The notes under the pieces were generated by a model that saw only the letters and a program-made list of their open reading frames with translations, did no database searches and had not been told where the DNA came from. A stretch of 34,591 nt of DNA from an uncultured Prevotellaceae bacterium (GTDB lineage: Bacteria > Bacteroidota > Bacteroidia > Bacteroidales > Bacteroidaceae). The stretch lies in NCBI GenBank assembly GCA_902792855.1, contig CADBBP010000007.1, positions 1 to 34,591 of the forward strand, in the 5' to 3' direction. Each line of letters opens with the position of its first letter. Within the stretch, counting starts at the first letter, position 1. The position numbers and the translations under genes were made by a program. Below, in pieces: positions 17,540 through 26,600 of the stretch.

Positions 17540-20500
17540 TTAGAATTGTATGGTGACACCTCCTGTGAACGACCTTGAACGCGGCGTCTTGGCATCGTCG
17601 AAGACGAGGCCGAAGGAGCCGTATCCCACCTCCGGGTCAGCACCAGAATACTTGGTGAGGCAGAAGAGGTTGTTGGCGGAAACATAGAAGCTGAGTTGCT
17701 GCAAGCCCCACTTGCGCAGGTGCTTGGTGTCAACATTGTAGCTGATTTGCGAGTAGTTGAGGCGGATGAAGGAGCCATCCTCCACGAAGCGGTCGCTGCC
17801 GAGCCAGTTGTAGCCATATTGGTAGAGGGCTCTTGGGATTTCCGTCTTGTCGCCCTCCACGCGCCAGCGCCAGTTGACGGCGCGGCTCTGGTTGTTGTTG
17901 CTGTACATGTTCTCAGCGCGCATGCGTGCACGGTTCACAATCTTGTTGCCGTAGCGGAAGTTGAACTGGTTGTTCCATGTGAAGCGGCCGAAATTGAGTT
18001 TGAAACCGAAACCGCCGGTGAACTTGGGCAGTGAGGAGCCCAAGTAAACGATGTCGAGTTCGTTGATTTGGCCGTCGTGGTTGACATCCTCGTACATGGC
18101 GTCGCCACCGCGGAACTCGTAGTTGACGGAGCCGTAGCAGAATGTCATGGGCTTGGTCATGTTGTTCTCGTCGATGATCACCACGCCGTTGACGTCGCGT
18201 GCGACAGGGGCGTTGGGTCCGCTCACTCCTGGGATTTCCTCTGCGGAGTAGTCGGAGTACTGATAGACGCCCTTGTACTTGAAGCCGTAGATGCTGCCCA
18301 TGGCACGGTTGAGCTCCACGCGTGTGAGGTAGGAGCCGTTGTTGCGGTCGAACTCGCTGTTGAGGCTGCTAAGGCAGGTCTCCTCCATCTCCGTGATTTG
18401 GTTCTTGTTGTTGGCGAAGGTGACGTTGAAATCGACGCTGAACTTTCCAGCCCTGATGATGCGGTTGCCGTTGATGTTGAACTCCCATCCGATGTTCTTC
18501 ATGTCGCCCACGTTCTGCCATGCGAGTTGTGAGTAACCGGAGGAGGTGGGGATGCCGCGGCCACCCATCAGCAGGTCGCTGGTGTATTGGCGGTAGAACT
18601 CCACGTTACCGGTGAGTCGCTCGTTGAAGAAGCCGTAGTCCAAACCGATGTTATAGGTTTCCTTCTGCTCCCATTTCAGGTTGGTCAGACGGATGTTCTG
18701 CGGGTAGATGCTTCGGTCGTTCATATAGCCGCTGCCGTTGACATACTTGCTGAAGTAGAGGTATTCGGAACCTGGCTGCTTGCCCACGATACCCCATCCC
18801 GGACGGACGGAGAGGGTGGAAATCCAAGGCAGGTGGTCGGTCATGAACTTCTCCTTGTGGATGTTCCACCTGATGGAGAGTGCGGGGAAGTTACCCCAGC
18901 GTTGGTTCTCGCCAAACTTGGTGCTGCCGTCGCGGCGTACGGAGAAGTCGGCCACGTATTTGCCCTTGTAGGCGTAGTGTGCGGAGTAGGTGAAATAGAT
19001 GCTCCTCCACTGTCCGCTACCGGTGCTGATGCCGTCGATGATGCCGGGTGCTGCCGGGCTGATGATGGTGCCGGAGGGCAGGCCCCATTCCACTGTGCTC
19101 TGTGAGCTGTTCTTTCCGTTGGTGAGCTGTCCGCGGAGCATCATCATGAGGGAGTGGTCCTTGTTCTTGAACACCGGGGTGAAGGTGAGCGTGTGCGTGG
19201 TGGTGACGCCGAAGCTCTTGGAGGAGTTGGCCGTCGTGCGGTTGCTCTGCTTGCCATCGGTGTCGTTCCATCCTGTGGTGCTCAGCGAGAGGGGTATGAA
19301 CTGGTCTTCGTAGCGGTTGAAGATGTTGAAGACCACCTTTCCTTCGTAGCTCAGTCGTGTCTGCTGCTCGGAGAGTCCCAGGAGGTTGTATCTGAGCTTG
19401 AATTCCGGCTCGATGTTGTAGCTGGTCTCGTTGTTCTTGGCTTGGTAGGCCAGGGCCACGGGGTTCTTGTTGCTCAGTTGGTCGCGCAGCTGGCTCGACA
19501 CGGTGGGCAGCATGCTGTAGTATTCATCGAGGTTGTTGCCGTTCTTGTCCTGCTCATATACTGAGAGGTTGGGCATGCGGGTGTAACTGATGGCCAGCAG
19601 GTCACCGTTGTTCTTTTGGTTCTTTGTGTAGGTGAGGGCGATGTTTGTCTCAATCTTGATGCGGTCGCTGACGAAATAGTCGAGGTTGACACGCGAGGTG
19701 AAACGGTCGAGCTGCTGCTTGATGATGGAGCCCGTCTCGTTGTCGTAGCCGGCGCCGATGCGGAAGTGTGCCTTCTCACCACCGCCGCTGAGTGCCAGGT
19801 AGTGGTTCTGGCGCCATCCCACTTTCTTCACTTCCTTGAGCCAGTCGGTGTTGTTGTTGTACATCTCGTACTCCGGGAAGCTGGGGTTGTAGTTGAGCTC
19901 GGGGATGTTGCTGGCATCGTCGCTCATCGAGGGGTTGAAGTACTCCTCCTTGAGAAGCATGGTGTATTCGTCGCCATTGAGCATCTTGTAGCCGGTGGGC
20001 TGGTAGGTGCCGGTGAGGCGGAAGCTGTAGGTGGCCCGTGTGGCGCCGCGTGTACCGCGCTTGGTCTTGATTTCAATGACACCGTTGGAGCCTTGCGAAC
20101 CCCAGATGGCGGTGGCGGCGGCATCCTTGAGCACGGAGATGCTCTCGATGTCCTCCGGGTTGACGTTGAGCAGTTCGGCGAACTTCTCTTCGTTGGCAGA
20201 GGAGAAGTCGAAGCCGCTGGAATTGGTCTCCCACACGTTGCCATCGACAACTATCAGCGGCTCGCTCGAGCCATTGATACTCGACACACCGCGGAGGCGC
20301 ATGGAGGTGCCGGAGCCAAGGTTACCGGAATTGGCCACGATGTCGAGGCCGGCGATACGTCCCTGGAGGGCTTCATCGACGGTGGTGATGGAGAGACCCT
20401 CGAACTCGGTCATGTTGATGCTCTCGCGGGCGGTGGAGATTTCGTCCACAGGGATGGCGAGGCCGGAGCCTTGTGCCTTGCGCTTGGACGTGACCACCAC

Positions 20501-20842
20501 CTCGTCAATCTGCTCCACATCGGACATCGTCACGTTGTACTTCAGCTTGTTGATGGGTTGCGTGATGGTCTTGTACCCCACGTATGAGAAGCGTATCTTG
20601 TCCTTGGGGTTTTTCAGCTTGAACGAGAAGTTGCCGTTGATGTCGGTCACCGCCGACGCCACGATACGGTTGGCGTTGTCGAGCTCCACCACGTTGGCAC
20701 CAATCACAGCCCCGTAGGAGTCGGTCACCGTACCGCTGATGATGTCGCCTGCGCTCTGTGCAAGGGCCGGAGCCGACATCAGCAAGCATGCTGCCGACGC
20801 AACTATTGTTCTCCTTATTCTATATGTTGTCATAGTCGTCAT
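17540..20842 (-). CDS. SusC/RagA-like TonB-dependent outer-membrane transporter (first pair)
   Basis: Outer-membrane TonB-dependent channel of 1100 residues. The order is: signal peptide ending APALAQ, carboxypeptidase-regulatory-like domain (DIISGTVTDSYGAVIGANVV), a clear TonB box in IDEVVVTSKRKAQG near residue 135, a plug with ALQGRIAGLDI and PLIVVDG, and the signature DIESISVLKDAAATAIWGSQG, then a 22-strand-type barrel ending FTGGVTIQF. A second ATG three codons in (20833) is also possible. The start lies 10 bp after the stop of the large FAS1 gene and the stop is 32 bp before SusD. It would import the glycan held by SusD, energised by TonB-ExbBD encoded elsewhere. Confidence 0.96.
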   Translation of the reverse strand: MTTMTTYRIRRTIVASAACLLMSAPALAQSAGDIISGTVTDSYGAVIGANVVELDNANRIVASAVTDINGNFSFKLKNPKDKIRFSYVGYKTITQPINKLKYNVTMSDVEQIDEVVVTSKRKAQGSGLAIPVDEISTARESINMTEFEGLSITTVDEALQGRIAGLDIVANSGNLGSGTSMRLRGVSSINGSSEPLIVVDGNVWETNSSGFDFSSANEEKFAELLNVNPEDIESISVLKDAAATAIWGSQGSNGVIEIKTKRGTRGATRATYSFRLTGTYQPTGYKMLNGDEYTMLLKEEYFNPSMSDDASNIPELNYNPSFPEYEMYNNNTDWLKEVKKVGWRQNHYLALSGGGEKAHFRIGAGYDNETGSIIKQQLDRFTSRVNLDYFVSDRIKIETNIALTYTKNQKNNGDLLAISYTRMPNLSVYEQDKNGNNLDEYYSMLPTVSSQLRDQLSNKNPVALAYQAKNNETSYNIEPEFKLRYNLLGLSEQQTRLSYEGKVVFNIFNRYEDQFIPLSLSTTGWNDTDGKQSNRTTANSSKSFGVTTTHTLTFTPVFKNKDHSLMMMLRGQLTNGKNSSQSTVEWGLPSGTIISPAAPGIIDGISTGSGQWRSIYFTYSAHYAYKGKYVADFSVRRDGSTKFGENQRWGNFPALSIRWNIHKEKFMTDHLPWISTLSVRPGWGIVGKQPGSEYLYFSKYVNGSGYMNDRSIYPQNIRLTNLKWEQKETYNIGLDYGFFNERLTGNVEFYRQYTSDLLMGGRGIPTSSGYSQLAWQNVGDMKNIGWEFNINGNRIIRAGKFSVDFNVTFANNKNQITEMEETCLSSLNSEFDRNNGSYLTRVELNRAMGSIYGFKYKGVYQYSDYSAEEIPGVSGPNAPVARDVNGVVIIDENNMTKPMTFCYGSVNYEFRGGDAMYEDVNHDGQINELDIVYLGSSLPKFTGGFGFKLNFGRFTWNNQFNFRYGNKIVNRARMRAENMYSNNNQSRAVNWRWRVEGDKTEIPRALYQYGYNWLGSDRFVEDGSFIRLNYSQISYNVDTKHLRKWGLQQLSFYVSANNLFCLTKYSGADPEVGYGSFGLVFDDAKTPRSRSFTGGVTIQF

Positions 20843-20852
20843 GTTTCAATGG

Positions 20853-23390
20853 TCAGTTATCTATCATCAGCGGTTGGTCGATTTGGTGTATGACCGCCGA
20901 GGAGGAGGTCTCTATGGAGCTGGCGCTTGATGCGTCCTGCGTGTTGTACTGGTACTCTCTCGCCACGAGGTTGTAGAGCGAGGGGTTGGAGGTGAGCACG
21001 CGGCGTGTGTTGCGCGCATGGTCGATGATGGTGATGCCGTCGTTGGTGAGGCGCGCGTTGAGGCGGTAGAAGCGCTCCGTGGTGGGGTCGATGACAGCCG
21101 TCTCGAAATCGCCGCTATCCTCTCCGCCTCCGATGAAGAGGGCGTTGTCCTGGATGTGGTACTTGAGGAAATTGACGATTTGCAGCGAGTCGCGGGTCTT
21201 GGCACTGAGGTTGCCTGCCTCCTCAAAGGCATCCACAGCCTCCCATGAGGAGAGTTTTCCTTGGCGCTGCAGGGCCTCGATGCTCTCGTTGGTGGGCACG
21301 TAGATGGTGTAGTGGTAGGTGTTGAAGACCGAGATGTTGGTGCCACCGCAGGCGTTGCGGCGGTTGTGTATCTGCTCGAAGAGGCCGCTGCCGTCCATCA
21401 GTTCAAGGAACTTGGAGAACTCGGGCTTGCTTGCGAGTACGTCGCGCACGGTGTGGCGCGTGCCCATGATGGGTTCGCTCTCGAGGATGTAGCTCTTGCC
21501 GTTGCCGCCGTCTGTCTGGTCGTAGATGAAGCTTACGGGTACGGGCTTTCCTTCATTCGTCTGGTAGCTACCCTCGACGGTCATGCCGGCTGCCCCGGCG
21601 CTGGGGTTGTTCACGCGGATTTCCGTGCCACCCTTCGTGCGGTAGTAGGTTTTGCCGTCTTCCACGTTGCCGATGACGATGTGTGTGTCGAGAATGTCCT
21701 TCAGGCGGTTGCGCACCTGGTAGTAGTCGGCCATGCCGATGGAGTCGCCCACCGTCTGTGTGGCGGTGTCATAATTCCAGATGCTGGCCCACACGCGGTC
21801 CTCCACGTTCACCTTGGAGGCATCGTAGTGGAACTTGAACATCTGCGTCTGGCTCTTGCCGTAGGAGCAGGGGTCGATGTATTCCAAAAGTGCCTTGTTG
21901 GTGGGGATGAAGAAGCTGTAGTAGGAGTTGAGGGAGTTGAGATAGACGTTGTACTGCAGCTGCTCGATGCCCCAGTAGAGAATTTTCATGCTCTCGTTGA
22001 TGAGTGCGGGGAAGGAGACGCTGACGTATGCCGTGGGTGAATAGACCCTGTTGGTGAGGTAGATGGCACCGTTGCATCCGAGCCATACGGAGTCGATGGC
22101 TTCCTCTTCCACGCCCATGGGGTCGTTGGCATCGTTGAGGATGCCCTGGAACTTGGAAGGCACGGATGAGACGAAGGAGCTGAGCATGTTGTTGTTGAGC
22201 AGTTTCACCACCACCTCGTCGGGCACGTTGTCCCATGTGTGGTAGTAGTCCTTCAGCACGCGTCCGGCTCCGGTTTCCCAATATTCGGTCATCGCCTGGT
22301 CGCTAGGCACCATCATCACGGCCATGTCGCGCTGGAGGGCGATGTTGCCGCCCTGGTCGTTGAGGCCGGCGTAGTAGGCGTTCCACTCGGGGTCGTATTT
22401 CAGCAAGCCGTTCACCGGTCCGTTGGTGGGGGTGATGTTCAGCGTGCGGCCGTTCTGCGACTTCTCGGAGAAGAAGCGTTTCTGATAGACCGAGTCCACG
22501 TTGGTGTCATACAGGTAGTTGTACTGCGTGGTGGTGGCCTCACCTACATAATAAGGTGCGCAGAAGCGTTCCAACAGCTTGTTGAAGATGCTGGTGTTGC
22601 TTTTGGCAGACAGCACCTCGGCCATGTTGGGAAGCGGCGTGATCACCTCGGCCATCTTGTGGATGAAGCCGTTGGAGCATTTGATGTTGGCATGCTCCAC
22701 CTGCACGCCGTTGACACTGGCGTCGCCCGTCTGGCGGTGCGTCGTCTTGTTGTAGAGGAAGTCATAGTCGGTGTTGGTGATGCGCTTGTTGACCAACTGC
22801 TTCTCGATGAACTGCACGAGAGGCACCGTGGAGTTGTCGGTCATGCACACCATCTGCCGGCCAGAGGCCTTGTGGCGCGCCCAGTAGCGGTTGTCGGGCA
22901 TCTGCTCGGGCGAGAGGATGGCCACAGAGTCGAAGGGGGTGCTTGATGCGAAACGGCGCATGCACTCGCCCTCGCGTGGAGGCGTACCTTCCACACTGGG
23001 AAGGCTGTTGAGCTGCATGGAGTTGTCCATCATGCTTCCGAAGAGCAGCAACTTCTTTTGCGAGGTGGAGAACTGCTCATAACTTCTCACACCCCAACTG
23101 TTGTTCTTGAAGAAGCGCTCGTAAGCTTCGTCGTCGGCCACGAAAAGGGTCTTCGAACCAGTTTTTGCAAGCACTTCCTTGTAGCCCAGGTCTTCAATCA
23201 TCCTGATTGTGTTGGTGTAATGGCCTTCTTCTGCCAGCCAACTGTAGATGCTCGCGCCCCAACCCTCGGGGTCCCGTTCATCCAAGTCGTACTCCGTGCA
23301 GGAGTTCATGACCCAACCAACAGCCAACAGCAAGCAAGCCGTTGCCAACTTGCCATAGCAATGACTACAAATTGTCGTTTTGGTTGCCAT
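20853..23390 (-). CDS. Large FAS1 lipoprotein with about four fasciclin-like units, first gene of the operon
   Basis: Predicted lipoprotein of 845 residues and the promoter-proximal gene of the locus. Its signal peptide ends VMNSC (cysteine at about residue 31). Four FAS1-like units can be made out: about 40-275 (ending NGFIHKMAEVITPL), about 275-470 (VMMVPSDQAM, then NGAIYLTNRVY), about 480-640 (YSFFIPTNKALLEYIDP) and about 650-830 (YTIYVPTNESIEAL, ending with ILs before NPSLYNLVA). It lacks the C-terminal jelly-roll-like domain of the two other FAS1 genes. Its stop is 10 bp before the SusC start. FAS1 domains bind ligands or other proteins; placed first and in such copy number it probably forms part of the surface complex. 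No enzyme motif was seen. Confidence 0.82.
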   Translation of the reverse strand: MATKTTICSHCYGKLATACLLLAVGWVMNSCTEYDLDERDPEGWGASIYSWLAEEGHYTNTIRMIEDLGYKEVLAKTGSKTLFVADDEAYERFFKNNSWGVRSYEQFSTSQKKLLLFGSMMDNSMQLNSLPSVEGTPPREGECMRRFASSTPFDSVAILSPEQMPDNRYWARHKASGRQMVCMTDNSTVPLVQFIEKQLVNKRITNTDYDFLYNKTTHRQTGDASVNGVQVEHANIKCSNGFIHKMAEVITPLPNMAEVLSAKSNTSIFNKLLERFCAPYYVGEATTTQYNYLYDTNVDSVYQKRFFSEKSQNGRTLNITPTNGPVNGLLKYDPEWNAYYAGLNDQGGNIALQRDMAVMMVPSDQAMTEYWETGAGRVLKDYYHTWDNVPDEVVVKLLNNNMLSSFVSSVPSKFQGILNDANDPMGVEEEAIDSVWLGCNGAIYLTNRVYSPTAYVSVSFPALINESMKILYWGIEQLQYNVYLNSLNSYYSFFIPTNKALLEYIDPCSYGKSQTQMFKFHYDASKVNVEDRVWASIWNYDTATQTVGDSIGMADYYQVRNRLKDILDTHIVIGNVEDGKTYYRTKGGTEIRVNNPSAGAAGMTVEGSYQTNEGKPVPVSFIYDQTDGGNGKSYILESEPIMGTRHTVRDVLASKPEFSKFLELMDGSGLFEQIHNRRNACGGTNISVFNTYHYTIYVPTNESIEALQRQGKLSSWEAVDAFEEAGNLSAKTRDSLQIVNFLKYHIQDNALFIGGGEDSGDFETAVIDPTTERFYRLNARLTNDGITIIDHARNTRRVLTSNPSLYNLVAREYQYNTQDASSASSIETSSSAVIHQIDQPLMIDN

Positions 23391-23427
23391 AAAGATTTAG
23401 ATGTTTGTCTTGACTAAAATTCTGCTG

Positions 23428-23435
23428 CAAAATTA
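23428..23435 (-). promoter_or_regulatory. -7 element of the FAS1-SusCD operon promoter
   Basis: On the minus strand the sequence is TAATTTTG, followed by CAGC: an exact TAnnTTTG Bacteroidetes -7 element. A start site about 7 bp downstream would give a leader of roughly 30 nt before the ATG at 23390. No good -33 TTTG is present, which fits an activator-dependent promoter. Confidence 0.7.
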
Positions 23436-23474
23436 CATCTTTATTACATATCTTTATTTTTATTAAGTTTCAGC

Positions 23475-23536
23475 TATCATGCATTTTATTTTTTGTATCA
23501 TGCGAATTGTAACATGGACTTTGCAAAATGTAACAT
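23475..23536. promoter_or_regulatory. Two pairs of direct repeats with 21-bp spacing, candidate operator
   Basis: TATCATGC occurs at 23475 and again at 23496; TGTAACAT occurs at 23508 and again at 23529. Each pair is exactly 21 bp apart, two helical turns, as for AraC-type half-sites. The block lies about 40-110 bp upstream of the -7 element of the leftward operon. The repeats are seen directly; activator binding is inference. Confidence 0.55.
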
Positions 23537-23570
23537 AATTGATAATTAATGTGATTCTCATCGCATTTTG

Positions 23571-23589
23571 ATGGTTTTTACATGGTTTT
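23571..23589. repeat. Direct repeat ATGGTTTT with 11-bp spacing
   Basis: ATGGTTTT begins at 23571 and 23582, one helical turn apart, in the same divergent control region and about 85-100 bp upstream of the plus-strand -7 element. It may be a protein-binding site for the rightward gene. In AT-rich DNA a chance match is possible. Confidence 0.35.
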
Positions 23590-23673
23590 AAGGTCAATTT
23601 GTTTATTGGAAAGAATACATTTTTATTATTAAAATTTCCATGGTAAAATGCCATTCATTTCAAATAATAATCC

Positions 23674-23681
23674 TATATTTG
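23674..23681 (+). promoter_or_regulatory. -7 element of the NRPS gene promoter
   Basis: TATATTTG, followed by CAAG, is an exact TAnnTTTG match ending 18 bp before the chosen ATG at 23700. The -33 position (about 23650) lacks TTTG. Its position means transcription starts near 23688, so the in-frame upstream extension to 23640 would not be in the message. Confidence 0.7.
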
Positions 23682-23699
23682 CAAGACAAAAACGAAGTA

Positions 23700-26600
23700 A
23701 TGAATACACATCCGCTGACCTATTCGCAACTGGGCGTGCTGATGGCTTGTCGGCGACAACCTGGAAGCATTGCATACCAACTGCCATGCGCCATTCCTTT
23801 CCCCAAGAGCGTGGATGCGGAACGCCTCGCCCGGGCTGTTGAAATGGTCATAGGCCACAGGGCGGTGCTCCATACCCGACTCGTGGTGGCTCCCGATGGT
23901 GAGCCGCGACAGTTTTCCGATGACGAACTCCATGTCGAGGTGCGTCGCTCGACGATGACGGAGAGCGATGTACTCCAATATGTCAACCATGAGTTTGCAA
24001 AACCCTTCCAACTCTTCGGAGTGCAGCCGTTGTGCCGCTTCGAGGTGGTTGCGACCGAGGCCCACCACTGGCTGCTGATGGACTTCCACCATGTCATTGC
24101 CGACGGCATGACACTCACTCAATGCCTGATGGGAAGAGACTTGCCGGCGGCATACGAGGGCAAGGAACTGGAGCCTGACAGCACGGCCTTGTATGAACTT
24201 GCGGAGGAACAGCGACAGAAAGAAGTGGGCTGTGAATACGGGAAGGCCAAGGATTACTATTGTCAACTATTCCAAAACACATCATTCACCACCTTGCCAC
24301 GTGTGAAGCCAGGCGTCCCTATGGAGAGCCGGACTGTCTGCCACCGCATGCCAAGGAAGGAGACGGATTGTTGGTGCGAGGCACACCAAGTCGGCACCAA
24401 CCAACTTCTCATGGCTGCTTTCTGCATTGCCTTGTCCAAACTCTCACATCAACAGCGTGTGGCGTTTGTCACGCTCTCACATGGGCGTTCCGGATACCGG
24501 CAGCGTCAGGCCTACGGCATGTTTGTACGCACCATGCCCATGGCAGTCGAGGTGGAAGGCACCGTCATGGACTTCATCAGGAGCCTGCGCCCCTTGCTGA
24601 TGGACGGCATGCGCCATGCTGCTTATCCCTATGTGCATTTCTGCCGCGACCTGCATCAGACGGCGGCAGTGAGTTTCGCCTTTCAGGGACCCGACATCAT
24701 GGAGCAGGTGTGCGTGGGAGGTCACGTGGCCTCCGGGCGACAACTGCCCAAGGATGCTACAGAGAGCGACCTGGGATGCGTGGTCTATGCCACCGACAAG
24801 GAGTATGAATGGCGGGTGGAGGCTGTAGGACGCTCGGAGGAGGAGTTGCAGATGTTTGTCAGATGTATGGAAACCTGCCTCTTGGGCATGATGCAGCACC
24901 CGGAGAGCAGGGTGGGGGAGTTGGAGACGATGGGAACGGCTGAAAGGGAGGCTGTCCTGGCGCTTTCGAGAGGAGAGCGAGTGGTTGAAGACAACCGGAC
25001 GGTGGTGGCCTTGTTCCACGCTCAAGCCACACGAACACCCCAGGCCGTCGCCGTGACCGATGGTACGGAGAAGATGACCTATTGCCAACTCGACCAAAGG
25101 TCGTCGGCCGGAGCACGTTGGCTCGTCTCGAAAGGGGTGGTGCCTGGCGACCGAGTGGGGGTGTGGGCTGAGCCGGGATGCTGGTTTCTCACGGCAGCAC
25201 TCGCCATCATGAAGACGGGAGCCGCATACGTGCCGCTCGACCCGCAATGGCCGGAAACATACCGAAGGGGCGTCGCGGAGGAGGCACGCCTGAAAGAGAC
25301 CATCTACCCGGACAGTCACCCCGAAGAAGGCGAAAGCGACGAAGGCACATTTCTGGACGCCTCCACGCCTGAAGGCATCGCATACATTATTTTCACCTCT
25401 GGCACCACTGGCGGTCCGAAGGGGGTGATGATGCCCCACCGTGCATTGGCCAACTTGGTGCGCTTCATCGTGAGGAGATGGAGGTTGAGAGAGGGCAGCC
25501 GCATCAGTTGCCATTCCTCGCTCGCCTTCGATGCCTCCGTGGAGGACCTTTTCCCCGCGCTGACCATCGGGGGGACGGTGTGCATCATGCCCGAGGGGGT
25601 GAGGCACGACTTGGAACGGATGCACCGCTTCATCGATGACAACGCCGTGACCGGAGGGTGCTACACCACGCAGTTGGGCGGCAAGGTGGCGGAACGGCAT
25701 CATCCCACCCTCGACTATGTCTGTCTCGGAGGTGAGCGGATGACCTCTGCACCCCAAGCCGCATGCCGCATCATCAACACCTACGGCCCCACGGAATTTT
25801 GCGTCAACGCCACATGGCATGAACTGCAGCCCGGCAGGAACTATGCCACCATACCTATCGGCAGGCCGGTGGACAACAACGACGCCTACGTCACCGACCA
25901 GCACGGCCGCCTGTTGCCACGGGGAGCCGTGGGTGAATTGTGCCTCGCCGGTGTGCAGATGGCCGCCGGATATTGGAACGACCCCGACCTTACGACGCGG
26001 AAATTCACGAGATGCGACTTCACCGACCGCCTCGTCTATCACACCGGCGACTTGGTGTGGTGGAACGAGGAGGGCTTGCTCGAATATGTGGGGCGGAAGG
26101 ATTTCATGGTGAAGGTCAACGGGTTCCGTGTCTGCTTGGAGGAAGTGGAGCGGGTGGCGGCGCAGTTGCCGGGCATCAAAGAGGTGTGTGTGGCAGAGGT
26201 CAACCTTTCCGGGCACAGCAGGCTGTGCGCCTATTATGTTGCAGAGAAACCTCTGGATGCCAAGGCCCTCCAACAGCACATGCGCAGGTCTTGCCCAGCC
26301 TACATGGTGCCGTCGGTATGGATGAGGTTGGAGCAGATGCCCCTGCTTTACAATGGGAAAGTGGACCGGCGGCATCTGCCATTGCCGGCATCCACAGCCA
26401 AACCTGTCGCCCAGGTGTACAACCGGCGGCAGCAGGTGATTTGCGACACTTTCGCCCGTGTGCTCGATGTGGAAAGGGTGGGGTTGGATGATGACTTTTT
26501 CGAGATGGGCGGCTCGTCGCTCACGGCAATGAGCCTTGTGGCGGCGTTGCGGGAGGTGGGTTGCAAGGTGGAATATGGTTGGGTGTTCCGGCATCCTACG

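Noticed and set aside
49-23390. Regulator (hybrid two-component, SusR-like or sigma/anti-sigma pair) within the glycan locus
   Set aside because: None was found; every large frame in the region is assigned to a binding, transport or hydrolase protein.
23640-23699. Twenty-residue N-terminal extension of the NRPS
   Set aside because: The -7 element at 23674-23681 lies inside it, so these codons would not be transcribed, and MNTHPLTYSQ fits the usual start of a C domain.
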